The notes under the pieces: model-generated | Databases searched by the model: none | Seen by the model: only the letters and a program-made list of their open reading frames with translations | What the model was told of the DNA's origin: nothing | Made by a program: the position numbers and the translations under genes | Shown: one piece after another, positions 9,104 to 17,134 of the stretch | How the letters are laid out: each line of letters begins with the position of its first letter | Position numbering within the stretch: position 1 is the first letter of the stretch | NCBI RefSeq assembly: GCF_006007965.1 | Contig: NZ_CP040748.1 | Location: 3,472,001-3,536,000 of the forward strand | DNA length: 64,000 nucleotides | Source of the DNA: Nocardioides jishulii | GTDB taxonomy: Bacteria; Actinomycetota; Actinomycetes; Propionibacteriales; Nocardioidaceae | Direction of reading: 5' to 3'

Positions 9104-9790
9104 TCAGGCACCGCGATTGACGTCGGAGTGAACGAGCTCAGCCAGCAGCTTCACGAGCTTGGCCTTGAAGGTGTCGTCGCTGAAGAACTTCTCGGTCATC
9201 TTGGTGTGCGCGACCCGCGTCGAGCACGGCGCCGGTCACGGCGTCCGAGAGGTCTGGGGACTCGACGAACTGCTTGGACGTGTTGGCGGCTGCCTGGGAA
9301 CGCACCGTGGCGTTCTCGCCGAGGACGGTGACGAGGCCTTCGACCCAGGAGCGTTGCTGACCGGGTGTGAAGTCCTCGCCGTCGAAGAGGGCGTTGACCT
9401 TGGCGAGCACTTCCTCGAGCAGCACCATGTGGGGGTCGCGGGACTGACCCGAACCGGCGGCGGTCATCGGCATCAGTGCCACGGTCTCGCCGGAGTTGAG
9501 GTCCAAGGTCTGGTCCTTGGCTCGGGCCTGCTTGATGTGGGTCAACTCGACCGAGGACAGGTCGATGATGTCGGAGGCCTCGGGGCGTACGAGGCGGCCC
9601 TTGAGCAGGCGTAGGAAGAGCGCGAGCTTCTCCAGATCGGGGTCCTCGTAGTTCACGATCTGGCTGAGGAAGTCGTAGAGCCGCACGTAGGAGCCGACGT
9701 CCTTGCGGAACAGCTCCAGCTCGTCCACGCGGGCCTTGTCCTTCGTCGCCTGGGCGGCGTGCCAGGCGTCTGCGAACCGGGCGGCGGCCG
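9104..9790 (-). pseudogene. C-terminal remnant of a type I restriction HsdR subunit
   Basis: The reverse strand encodes a stretch resembling the C-terminal helical part of type I restriction R subunits (KDVGSYVRLYDFLSQIV, then a KALFLRLL-like segment, then TKMTEKFFSDDTF near the end). There is no helicase or nuclease domain upstream. The frame is broken near 9215: reading with the first frame gives GRAHQDD, while a 1-nt shift restores TRVAHTKMTEKFF and runs to a stop at 9104. The gene is therefore truncated at its 5' end and frameshifted. No HsdM or HsdS is present. It records a lost restriction system. Family assignment is from remembered motif similarity and is moderately sure. Confidence 0.6.
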
Positions 9791-10014
9791 ACCCGAGCGG
9801 CGCGTAGGAGTCCCGGCACCAGGTCGGTCCGGGACTTACCTCGGCATTGTGCCGCGCTGGCACACTCGGCTCATAGGACTCGCCAGTTCTGGTCTTAGGC
9901 GACCCGGCCATGCCGGGAGGTACGTCCACGTCCGATTGAGTCAGCGACTCGCTTGGCCTACCATTCACCGCAGGTAGCTAGGGTTGCAACAGTTCCCGGT
10001 CGCAGATTCGAGTC

Positions 10015-10034
10015 GCCCACGCTCAGGCGTGGGC
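10015..10034. other. Small perfect hairpin
   Basis: GCCCACGC (10015-10022) and GCGTGGGC (10027-10034) form an 8-bp stem with loop TCAG. It lies upstream of the DUF488 gene. It may be a terminator for either direction or part of an old insertion junction; no T-run follows. Confidence 0.35.
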
Positions 10035-10140
10035 TTCGCCGTCTCCGGCCTCTTCTCCCAGCTCCACCAAGCTGTCGGAGCCGTAGGAAACAATCACCTC
10101 TACTGCTGGCCTACGTCGACGAGATCGGGAGGACACGCCC

Positions 10141-10584
10141 ATGACCCATGGCATCGTCTCCGTTGGATACGAAGGTCGCGGCATTGACGACTTCGTTGCC
10201 GCCCTCGTGGAGGCGGGCGTCCAGACCGTCGCCGACGTACGGCTCAACGCAATCAGCCGCAAGGCGGGCTTCTCCAAGACCCGCCTCCGAGATGCCCTGG
10301 CCGCAGCCGGCATCGACTACCGCCACATGCGGAGCCTGGGGAACGCAAGGGAGAACCGCAGCCCGTTCTGGGAGGGCCGCGTGGACGAGGGCCGACGTGT
10401 GTTCCGCCAGGCCATTACGAGCCCGGAGGCCGAGTCTTCTCTCCATGAGCTCTCCGCACTGGTGCGCGACCAGGTCGTCGCTGTGCTCTGCTTCGAGACC
10501 GACGTCGAGAAGTGCCATCGGAAGGTGATCATCGACGAGATCGTCGGAACCACCAACGCGCCAGTCGCGGCACTTCCCGTCTAA
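10141..10584 (+). CDS. DUF488 family protein
   Basis: 147 residues with the DUF488 pattern: an N-terminal VSVGYEGRGIDDFVAALVEAGV segment, VADVRLNAISRKAGFSK, and the C-terminal CFETDVEKCHRKVI motif with two cysteines and a histidine. The biochemical role of the family is not established. The ATG at 10141 has GGGAGGA about 7 nt upstream. The gene converges on the next one: its TAA (10582-10584) overlaps the last bases of the reverse-strand gene. The two may act together, since DUF488 genes often travel in accessory pairs, but that is inference. Confidence 0.8.
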   Translation: MTHGIVSVGYEGRGIDDFVAALVEAGVQTVADVRLNAISRKAGFSKTRLRDALAAAGIDYRHMRSLGNARENRSPFWEGRVDEGRRVFRQAITSPEAESSLHELSALVRDQVVAVLCFETDVEKCHRKVIIDEIVGTTNAPVAALPV

Positions 10585-11432
10585 GTCGCCTTCTTCGGGT
10601 AGTAGACGCCGAGGATGCTGAACGTCTGCGGACGCTTGGCCTGGTTGCCGACGTAGAACGCGACGTCGTTGCCCGACGCGCAGATCTCGTCATAGAACCG
10701 CTTGCGAATCGCGGCTGTCGCATCCGCGTCGGAGCGGTTCCACAGGTGCCGCTGGAGCGCGACGAACTCCCAGTCGATGATCGACTGCTCGTGGGTTGTG
10801 CACTGAGGATCGGCGCAGCGCCGCTTGTAGAAGCCCCGGTAACGAGGTGGCTCGAGAGGCGTCTTGTCCTGGGCCTCCTCGAAGACGTCGAGCTCGAGTT
10901 GGTTGACGTAGGCGTCGATCTTCGACTGCTCTCCCTTGCTCCATCCGGGATGCGGCTCCAGTCGGAACCCGAGGATCTCGGTCGGCCGCACGAGAGCCAG
11001 TGAGCGAGCTCGTGCGTCAGCGCTCGCAGCGTTGCGGATACGGCACATGGAGTCGTCGATGATGGGCTCGAGAAGTTCCTGCCGCCGCCGCCAGGGCGGC
11101 AGGTGGGTCTCGACGCGGAGGGTCGACATGTTCGGCTTCCACGACTCCAGCCGGGCTTCACCGGCGGGCTGGCAGTCCACCGTCACGATGTCGTACTTCT
11201 TGAAGGCCTCCGTCGCTGCAGGAAGATGCCGGAAGTTGATGGGATAGAGCCGGATCCATCCGGTCGCGCCGTAGGGACCGAGCAGGACGCCAGCTACGCA
11301 GACCGTTTCGCCATGGGTCTGCGACGGATTCGGGGCTGCCTTGACCGTGATCAGGACCCGGTGGCGCGCCGGGCCGGACGGCTTGCTCGCCGGGTGCTCG
11401 AACGCGTCGCCAAACAGTGTCTCCATCACCAT
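10581..11432 (-). CDS. Uncharacterised protein paired with DUF488 gene
   Basis: About 283 residues, soluble, with no motif that I can name. The N-terminal half has a beta-rich look (HRVLITVKAAPNPSQTHGETVCVAGVLLG), where a GETVCVAG segment resembles a small OB- or S1-like core. The C-terminal half has YRGFYKRRCADPQCTTHEQ with cysteines that could bind a metal. The start is uncertain: a TTG at 11444, an ATG at 11432 (GGTGGG 4 nt upstream, used here) and an ATG at 11426 are all in frame. It converges on the DUF488 gene with a 4-bp overlap. Nothing upstream suggests an operon. Confidence 0.6.
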   Translation of the reverse strand: MVMETLFGDAFEHPASKPSGPARHRVLITVKAAPNPSQTHGETVCVAGVLLGPYGATGWIRLYPINFRHLPAATEAFKKYDIVTVDCQPAGEARLESWKPNMSTLRVETHLPPWRRRQELLEPIIDDSMCRIRNAASADARARSLALVRPTEILGFRLEPHPGWSKGEQSKIDAYVNQLELDVFEEAQDKTPLEPPRYRGFYKRRCADPQCTTHEQSIIDWEFVALQRHLWNRSDADATAAIRKRFYDEICASGNDVAFYVGNQAKRPQTFSILGVYYPKKAT

Positions 11433-11444
11433 CACACCCACCAA

Positions 11445-11767
11445 GCCTTGATCGAGTCGTCAGGCCCCGAACGTAATGCTCAGCACCGACACTTCTTGGC
11501 AGTTCGCGAATAGGTCCGAGAACACCGCGCGACGGGGCGCCCGAACGCTTACGGGCCGTGAAGATCAACTGGGCGGGGGCTTGTTGACAGCGATCCGAGT
11601 CGTTCGAGCTTTCCCTGCGACATCTCTGGGCAGAGCGCCCCATCGCGTCGAACAACTTCTTGTCAGTCACGGCCCGTGGAATCTCGCCCCTCGCGCACCC
11701 CAATCTGCAACGGTTTCAGATTCAGCGTGCAGATTGCAGACTCACCAATCGTCGGCACGGGCAGTCG
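11445..11767. other. Gene-free stretch between accessory patch and dnaB
   Basis: About 320 bp with no gene. It holds a perfect 9-bp inverted repeat, CAATCTGCA at 11701-11709 and TGCAGATTG at 11728-11736, with an 18-nt spacer, about 30 bp beyond the dnaB stop. This may act in dnaB transcript ending, though no T-run follows. No tRNA or small ORF is convincing. Confidence 0.45.
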
Positions 11768-13186
11768 TCAGTGCGCCATGTCCACGAAGCGGCTGTAGTG
11801 GCCCTGGAAGGCGACGGTGATGTCACGCGTCGCGCCGTTGCGGTGCTTGGCCACGATCAGGTCGGCCTCGCCGGGGCGGGTCGACTCCTTCTCGTAGACG
11901 TCCTCGCGGTGGAGCAGGATCACCATGTCGGCGTCCTGCTCGATCGAGCCGGACTCACGCAGGTCGGACATCATCGGGCGCTTGTCGCCGCGCTGCTCGG
12001 GACCACGGTTCAGCTGCGAGAGCGCGATGATCGGGACCTCGATCTCCTTGGCGAGCAGCTTGATCTGACGGGAGAACTCCGAGACCTCGAGCTGACGCGA
12101 CTCGACCTTCTTGCCCGAGCTCATCAGCTGGAGGTAGTCGATCACGATCAGCTTGAGGTCGTGCTTCTGCTTGAGGCGGCGGGCCTTGGCCCGGATCTCC
12201 ATCATCGTCATGTTGGGTGAGTCGTCGATGTACATCGGCGCGGCGGAGACCTCGCCCATCTTCTTGGCCATCCGCTCCCAGTCGTCCTCGGTCATGTTGC
12301 CGGTACGGATGTGGTTGAGCGCGACCTTCGCCTCGGCCGAGAGCAGACGCATCACGATCTCGGCGCGCGTCATCTCCAGGCTGAAGAAGACGCTGGTCAT
12401 GTTGTTGTGGATCGACGCGGCCCGGCAGAAGTCCAGGGCCAGGGTCGACTTACCCATCGCGGGTCGGGCCGCGACGATGATCATCTGACCGGAGTGCAGA
12501 CCGTTGGTGAGCTCGTCGAAGTCGGCGAACCCGGTCGGGACGCCGTAGACGCCCTGCTCACGGTTGGCGATCGCCTCGATCTCGTCGAGGACGTCGTTCA
12601 TGATGTCGCTCAGCGGGACGTAGTCCTCCGCCGCGCGCTTCTCGGTGATCTTGTAGACCTCGGCCTGCGCCTGGTCGACGACGTCGTCGACCTGACCCTC
12701 GCCGGCGTAGCCAAGCTGGACGATCTTGGTGCCCGCCTCGACGAGCCGTCGCAGCATCGCCTTCTCGCGCACGATCTCCGCGTAGTAGCCGGCGTTGGCC
12801 GCGATCGGCACGTTGGCGGCGAGCGTGTGCAGGTAGGGAGCGCCGCCCACCTTGGCGAGCTCACCCCGACGCTGGAGCTCGGCGGCGACCGTGACCGGGT
12901 CGGCGGGCTCGCTGCGGCCGTACAGGTCGATGATCGCGTCGTGGATCTGCTCGTGGGCGGGCCGGTAGAAGTCGACTCCGCGCAGCACCTCGGAGACGTC
13001 GGCGATGGCGTCCTTGCTCAGCAGCATCGAGCCCAGGACGCTCTGCTCGGCGGCGTTGTCCTGCGGCGGCGTACGGTCGTTGGCTCCGCGCGGAGCGTGG
13101 CCCGGCTCGTACGACGCGGGGCCGTCACCCCAGTCCTCGAACGACGGCTCTCGGGGGCCGAGCAGGTCCTGCTCAGAGATGCTCAT
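11768..13186 (-). CDS. dnaB: Replicative DNA helicase DnaB
   Basis: 472 residues, standard length, with no intein. The N-terminal helical domain (about 40-145) carries PQDNAAEQSVLGSMLLS. The RecA-like domain follows, with Walker A RPAMGKST at 241-248, SLEM just after, and VIDYLQLM as Walker B, then the SQLNRGPE and DLRESGSIEQDADMV helicase motifs. It unwinds DNA ahead of the replication fork as a hexamer. The ATG at 13186 has GGAGG 5 nt upstream; the open frame continues about 140 codons further through non-coding DNA. The gene is transcribed away from the MATE gene, and the region between them carries DnaA-box sequences. The rplI-MATE-dnaB arrangement is, from memory, shared with Streptomyces. 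Confidence 0.96.
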   Translation of the reverse strand: MSISEQDLLGPREPSFEDWGDGPASYEPGHAPRGANDRTPPQDNAAEQSVLGSMLLSKDAIADVSEVLRGVDFYRPAHEQIHDAIIDLYGRSEPADPVTVAAELQRRGELAKVGGAPYLHTLAANVPIAANAGYYAEIVREKAMLRRLVEAGTKIVQLGYAGEGQVDDVVDQAQAEVYKITEKRAAEDYVPLSDIMNDVLDEIEAIANREQGVYGVPTGFADFDELTNGLHSGQMIIVAARPAMGKSTLALDFCRAASIHNNMTSVFFSLEMTRAEIVMRLLSAEAKVALNHIRTGNMTEDDWERMAKKMGEVSAAPMYIDDSPNMTMMEIRAKARRLKQKHDLKLIVIDYLQLMSSGKKVESRQLEVSEFSRQIKLLAKEIEVPIIALSQLNRGPEQRGDKRPMMSDLRESGSIEQDADMVILLHREDVYEKESTRPGEADLIVAKHRNGATRDITVAFQGHYSRFVDMAH

Positions 13187-13321
13187 ACGGTCCTCCGGAC
13201 ACGTGGTGACGATTGCTGACGCGGGCCGCACCGAACCCCGCGCTCCCACGCTAGAAGGGGGCGCCGACAGAACTGCGGACGTCGCGAACGTACGCGCCGA
13301 AGGGCCCTCGCCACCACCGGC

Positions 13322-13344
13322 GTATCCACAGGCCCTGTGGATAA
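13322..13344. promoter_or_regulatory. Inverted pair of DnaA boxes upstream of dnaB
   Basis: TGTGGATAA at 13336-13344 is a perfect 9-mer DnaA box (TTATCCACA on the reverse strand). GTATCCACA at 13322-13330 matches at eight of nine positions and faces it. Together they make a 9-bp inverted repeat (13323-13331 with 13335-13343, 3-nt spacer). A near match, TGTGCACAA, follows at 13401-13409. They lie 136-158 bp upstream of the dnaB start, within a roughly 490-bp region (13187-13680) that holds no gene. Confidence 0.65.
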
Positions 13345-13680
13345 CTTGGGCATGAGCGGTGCACCATCCCCAAGAAGTGCCCTGCATCTGTGGGGTGGCC
13401 TGTGCACAACTACGTGCAGGTAGGGGTGATACCGCCCCTGACCTGCACAAATGCAATCCACAGCCTGTGTAGGAAAAGATTGTCGCCACTGTTTTCTCGG
13501 CATGTGAACTGCTGCACAAAATTGTGGCAAAGCCGCTGAATCCCTGCCCGTGCATGTGATATCCCAAGGCTCTCCACAGGGTCTGGGGAGGGCCCTCGGG
13601 GGCCAAATTCGGCTCTGACCTGCGGTTTTACCTCGAGGGTGGTCGTGACGCAGGTCACACTCTTCTCATACCTAAACTCA

Positions 13681-15021
13681 ATGACTGTGCACACGACCGA
13701 TCGGCAGATCCTCCGACTCGCCATTCCGGCGTTCTTCGCCCTGGTCGCCGAGCCCCTCTTCCTGCTCACCGACACCGCCATCGTCGGGCGCCTCGGCACC
13801 CCGGAGCTCGCCGGCGTGGGCATCGCCGCGGTCGTCATGCAGACAGCCGTGGGCCTGTGCGTCTTCCTGGCCTACGGCACCACCGCAGGTGTCTCACGAC
13901 ACCTCGGGGCAGGCGACTCCCGCCGAGCCCTCACCCTGGGTGCCGACGGGATCTGGCTGGCGGTGGGCCTGGGCGTCCTGGTGACGACCGTCCTGCTCGC
14001 CTCCTCGCGGCACCTGATCGCGGCCTTCGGCGTCGGGGACACCGTCGCGGGCTACGCCGGGGACTACCTCAGCATCGCGCTGCTGGGCATCACGCCCCTG
14101 CTCGTCATGCTGGCCGCCACCGGAGTGCTGCGCGGGCTCCAGGACACCCGCACGCCCCTGTGGGTGGCGGTCGGGGGCAACGCGATCAACGTGGTGCTCA
14201 ACCTCGTCCTCGTCTTCGGCTACGGCCCCTTCCCGGCGCTGGGGGTGGCCGGCTCCGCCCTGGGCTCGGTGATTGCGCAGGTCGTGAGCGCCGCGGTGCT
14301 CGTCGCCGTGGTGGTCCGCGCGGCTCGCGCCGAGGGCGCCTCGTTGGCCCCGGACCTCGCCGGGATCCTCGACGCCGGACGCGCCAGCGTGCCGCTGGTC
14401 GTGCGTACGCTCGCCCTGCGCGCCGCTCTCGTCGTCGGCGCCTGGGCGGTCGCCAGCAGCGGAGACCCCGAGGGTGAGGCCGTGGCAGCCCACCAGGTCG
14501 CCTTCACCATCTGGACCTTCCTCGTCTTCGCGCTCGACGCCATCGCCATCGCCGCCCAGACCCTGACCGGTCACGCCCTCGGCGCGGGCGACCGCGAGGC
14601 CACCCGGGGGCTGACCCGTCGGATGATCCGTTGGGGCTGGGCCTCGGGGATCGTCGCCGGTCTCGTGCTGGCGGTGGCCAGCCCGTGGCTGGGGCCGCTC
14701 TTCACCCCGGACCCCGCGGTCCACGAGCTCCTGGTGCCGATCCTGCTCGTCGCCGCCCTGAGCCAGCCGATGGCCGGCGTCGTCTTCGTCCTCGACGGGG
14801 TGCTCATCGGGGCCGGCGACGGACGCTTCCTGGCGTGGGCCGGCGTGTGGACGCTGGTGGCGTACGTGCCCCCGGTGCTGGCCGTGCCGCTGGTGGCCAC
14901 CCAGGCGCAGTCCCTGCTGTGGATCTGGGTGCTCTTCAGCGGTCTCTTCATGGGCGTGCGCTGCGCCCTGCTGCTGCAGCGCTCCCGCGGCGAGAAGTGG
15001 ATGGTCCTCGGGGCCGACTGA
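13681..15021 (+). CDS. MATE family efflux transporter (DinF/NorM type)
   Basis: 446 residues with about twelve hydrophobic helices and the MATE pattern: RLAIPAFFALVAEPLFLLTDTAIVGRLG at the start, GVLRGLQDTRTP before helix 5, and a second-half VAAHQVAFTIWTFLVFALDAIAIAAQTL repeat. It should export cationic drugs or other small molecules in exchange for protons or sodium; the substrate is unknown. The ATG at 13681 is chosen because the protein then starts MTVHTTDRQI and a CATACC/TACCTA -10-like element lies 6-8 nt upstream, so the transcript may be leaderless. An upstream frame to 13639 adds no helix. It sits between rplI and dnaB and converges on rplI across a bidirectional terminator. Confidence 0.88.
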   Translation: MTVHTTDRQILRLAIPAFFALVAEPLFLLTDTAIVGRLGTPELAGVGIAAVVMQTAVGLCVFLAYGTTAGVSRHLGAGDSRRALTLGADGIWLAVGLGVLVTTVLLASSRHLIAAFGVGDTVAGYAGDYLSIALLGITPLLVMLAATGVLRGLQDTRTPLWVAVGGNAINVVLNLVLVFGYGPFPALGVAGSALGSVIAQVVSAAVLVAVVVRAARAEGASLAPDLAGILDAGRASVPLVVRTLALRAALVVGAWAVASSGDPEGEAVAAHQVAFTIWTFLVFALDAIAIAAQTLTGHALGAGDREATRGLTRRMIRWGWASGIVAGLVLAVASPWLGPLFTPDPAVHELLVPILLVAALSQPMAGVVFVLDGVLIGAGDGRFLAWAGVWTLVAYVPPVLAVPLVATQAQSLLWIWVLFSGLFMGVRCALLLQRSRGEKWMVLGAD

Positions 15022-15040
15022 GGGCAACAAGCAGCAAGCA

Positions 15041-15077
15041 CAAGGGCCCGCCCACCCCGGAGGGTGGACGGGCCTTG
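15041..15077. terminator. Bidirectional terminator between MATE gene and rplI
   Basis: A strong GC-rich stem (CAAGGGCCCGCCCACCC at 15041-15057 against GGGTGGACGGGCCTTG at 15062-15077, loop CGGA, with one bulge or mismatch) sits in the 72-bp gap between the convergent MATE and rplI genes. It should end both transcripts. Confidence 0.75.
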
Positions 15078-15093
15078 CGTCAGACGCCGTAGG

Positions 15094-15540
15094 TCAGGCA
15101 GAGGTCACGTTGAGCGAGACCTGGGCGGTCACGTCGTCGTGCAGCTTGACCGACACCGCGTGGGTGCCGAGCGACTTGATCGGGTTGCCGAGGACGATGG
15201 TGCGCTTGTCCACGGACTCACCGGCAGCGGTGGAGAGAGCCTCGGCGATGTCGTTGGCGGTGACGGCGCCGAACAGGCGACCACCCTCACCAGCGCGCAC
15301 CTTGAGCGCCACAGCGGCACCCTCGAGCTTGCCCTTGATCTCCTCGGCGTGGGCCTGGTCGCGGACGGCGCGCGACTTGCGGGCAGCCTTGATGGCGTCC
15401 ACAGTCTTCTCGCCACCCTTGGTCCAGCGAATGCCCTCGCCGCGCGGGATGAGGTAGTTGCGGCCGTAGCCGTCCTTCACCTCGACGATGTCACCGGGGC
15501 CACCGAGGCCGGTCACTTCCTGGGTCAGGATGAGCTTCAT
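15094..15540 (-). CDS. rplI: 50S ribosomal protein bL9
   Basis: 148 residues. The N-terminal domain opens [34 protein letters not shown] in essentially consensus form, followed by the long connecting helix and the C-terminal domain ([16 protein letters not shown]). bL9 binds 23S rRNA near the L1 stalk. The ATG at 15540 starts directly with the conserved MKLIL; CAGGAAC lies just upstream. It is the last gene of the rpsF-ssb-rpsR-rplI operon, 14 bp after rpsR. Confidence 0.97.
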   Translation of the reverse strand: MKLILTQEVTGLGGPGDIVEVKDGYGRNYLIPRGEGIRWTKGGEKTVDAIKAARKSRAVRDQAHAEEIKGKLEGAAVALKVRAGEGGRLFGAVTANDIAEALSTAAGESVDKRTIVLGNPIKSLGTHAVSVKLHDDVTAQVSLNVTSA

Positions 15541-15554
15541 GTTCCTGGCTCCCT

Positions 15555-15791
15555 TCAGCGTCCGGTCGAGGTGTACGGCAGGAGAGCGACCTCGCGGGCG
15601 TTCTTGACTGCCATGGCCACGTCGCGCTGGTGCTGGACGCAGTTTCCGGTCACACGACGCGCGCGGATCTTGCCACGGTCGGAGATGAACTTGCGGAGCA
15701 GCGTGGTGTCCTTGTAGTCGACACCGGTCGCCTTCTCCTTGCAGAACTGGCAAACCTTCTTCTTGGGCTTGCGAATCACTGCCTTGGCCAT
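15555..15791 (-). CDS. rpsR: 30S ribosomal protein bS18 (cysteine-containing form)
   Basis: 78 residues, standard size. It keeps CQFC near the N-terminus and a further cysteine in GNCVQHQ, so it is a zinc-ribbon-like C-plus form. Actinobacteria often also carry a cysteine-free paralogue used under zinc starvation; none is seen here. The [13 protein letters not shown] core is typical. AAGGAAG lies 7 nt before the ATG at 15791. It is the third gene of the rpsF operon; bS18 pairs with bS6 on the 30S platform. Confidence 0.97.
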   Translation of the reverse strand: MAKAVIRKPKKKVCQFCKEKATGVDYKDTTLLRKFISDRGKIRARRVTGNCVQHQRDVAMAVKNAREVALLPYTSTGR

Positions 15792-15891
15792 TGTGGTGCT
15801 TCCTTTCTAGAAGCCCGGCCGTGAGGCCGGAATGGTTGAGGTGTATTCGGATGGGTTGACGGACCTGGCCGTCAGGGAGCCGATCTGGCGA

Positions 15892-16497
15892 TCAGAACGG
15901 GGGCTCGTCGGAGCCGACGCCCGGAGCGCCCCACGGGTCGGGCTGTGCGCCGCCACCCTGGGAGCCTCCGCCGCCGAAACCGCCGCCGCCCTGGGGCGCC
16001 TGCGGGGCCGCCGGAGCGCCCCACGGGTCGTCGGCCTGCTGGCCGCCGCCGAAGCCGCCGCCCTGCTGGCCGCCGCCGCCGCTGAAGCCGCCACGGTTGC
16101 CGCCGCCTCCGCCGAAGCCGCCGCCCCCGCCGCCGGAAGCACGCGTCACCTTGGCGGTGGCGTACTTCAGCGAGGGACCGATCTCTTCGACCTCGAGCTC
16201 GACGACCGTGCGCTTCTCGCCTTCACGGGTCTCGTACTGGCGCTGCTTGAGCCGTCCCTGCACCACGACCCGCATGCCCTTCTGGAGCGACTCGGCAACG
16301 TTCTCGGCTGCCTGACGCCAGATCGAGCAGGAGAGGAACAGCGCGTCGCCGTCCTTCCACTCATTGGTCTGCCGGTCGAAGGTCCGCGGCGTGGACGCGA
16401 TCCGGAAGTTCGCCACGGGTGCACCCGAGGGGGTGAAGCGCAGCTCCGGGTCGTCGACCAGGTTGCCGACCACGGTGATGACGGTCTCGCCTGCCAT
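15892..16497 (-). CDS. ssb: Single-stranded DNA-binding protein
   Basis: 201 residues. The OB-fold (about 1-110) begins [25 protein letters not shown] and includes the [18 protein letters not shown] strand pair. A long glycine-rich linker (about 118-190) follows, ending in the acidic tip D-E-P-P-F that docks repair and replication partners. It coats single-stranded DNA as a tetramer. AGGGAGACC precedes the ATG at 16497. It lies between rpsF and rpsR, the usual order. About 100 bp without a gene separate it from rpsR and include a small GC hairpin (CCGGCCGTGAGGCCGG at about 15818-15833). Confidence 0.97.
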   Translation of the reverse strand: MAGETVITVVGNLVDDPELRFTPSGAPVANFRIASTPRTFDRQTNEWKDGDALFLSCSIWRQAAENVAESLQKGMRVVVQGRLKQRQYETREGEKRTVVELEVEEIGPSLKYATAKVTRASGGGGGGFGGGGGNRGGFSGGGGQQGGGFGGGQQADDPWGAPAAPQAPQGGGGFGGGGSQGGGAQPDPWGAPGVGSDEPPF

Positions 16498-16614
16498 TCA
16501 AGGTCTCCCTTGGTTAGTCCATCGGTTGGTGTTGCGGGGTGTGAATCCGCCACTGGCTTGCCGAACGACATCGTTGCCGATGTCGCCGACGTCTATGAAG
16601 GGTTGTGCACAAGC

Positions 16615-16905
16615 TCAGCGGTTGCCGGGCTTGATGACCTTCGTGCGCAGGATGGACTCGTTGAGGGTCAGCTGGCGGTCGAACTCCTTGACCGTGGCCG
16701 GCTCGGCCTCGATCGAGATGACTGCGTAGATGCCTTCGGCGTTCTTCTTGATCTCGTAGGCGAGACGGCGGCGTCCCCACACGTCAACCTTCTCGACGGT
16801 TCCACCGTCGGTGCGGATGACGTTGAGGTACTTGTCGAGCGAAGGCTCGATCGTGCGCTCTTCAAGACTGGGGTCGAGGATGACCATCACTTCATACTTA
16901 CGCAA
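16615..16905 (-). CDS. rpsF: 30S ribosomal protein bS6
   Basis: 96 residues, the family size, starting [17 protein letters not shown] after the initiator. In this frame the codon at the conserved start position is TTG (16905-16903), not ATG. A GTG four codons upstream sits directly on the AGGAGG and is too close to it, so TTG with GGTGGAG 6 nt upstream is the better start. bS6 binds 16S rRNA with bS18. It heads the rpsF-ssb-rpsR-rplI operon. A hairpin lies about 30 bp upstream in the leader. The TTG start could keep expression low or be part of autoregulation. Confidence 0.95.
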   Translation of the reverse strand: MRKYEVMVILDPSLEERTIEPSLDKYLNVIRTDGGTVEKVDVWGRRRLAYEIKKNAEGIYAVISIEAEPATVKEFDRQLTLNESILRTKVIKPGNR

Positions 16906-16935
16906 AGCGGTCTCCACCTCCTCTGGACTCAGGCG

Positions 16936-16954
16936 GCCACGGACTTTCCGTGGC
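16936..16954 (-). promoter_or_regulatory. Leader hairpin before rpsF, possible S6:S18 binding element
   Basis: A perfect 8-bp stem, GCCACGGA and TCCGTGGC, with a 3-nt loop lies 31 bp before the rpsF start, in its leader on the reverse strand. rpsF leaders in many bacteria carry an RNA element bound by the S6:S18 pair for feedback control. The position fits, but I cannot confirm the conserved motif. Confidence 0.4.
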
Positions 16955-17122
16955 AGGAGGGCTTGCGTTCGCGGCGCCGATCCACTGGACGGACCGAGCC
17001 ACGGCTCCCGGCGGTTCCCCCTATTGAGGAGGACACACAGAGAACTGGAGCAGGTTACCAGCGGCGTCGAGCACCCGGGGAATCCACGCACAGGCCCACC
17101 CGGAGCCGTCGGCGTCCGCCCC

Positions 17123-17128
17123 TAGGCT
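17123..17128 (+). promoter_or_regulatory. -10 element TAGGCT of endonuclease IV gene
   Basis: TAGGCT (TANNNT) ends 6 nt before the ATG at 17135, placing the first transcribed base at the start codon. No ribosome-binding site is seen. A leaderless mRNA is the likely reading. Confidence 0.55.
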
Positions 17129-17134
17129 GGCCGC

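Noticed and set aside
9990-10022. tRNA T-arm-like sequence (GTCGCAGATTCGAGTC)
   Set aside because: The T-stem does not pair on its 3' side and no acceptor, D or anticodon arms are found upstream. It could be a degraded attachment site, but there is no integrase or second copy to support this.
13187-13680. Possible replication origin
   Set aside because: DnaA boxes are present but few, and the gene order places dnaA/oriC beyond rpmH at the right end. Regulation of dnaB is the simpler reading.
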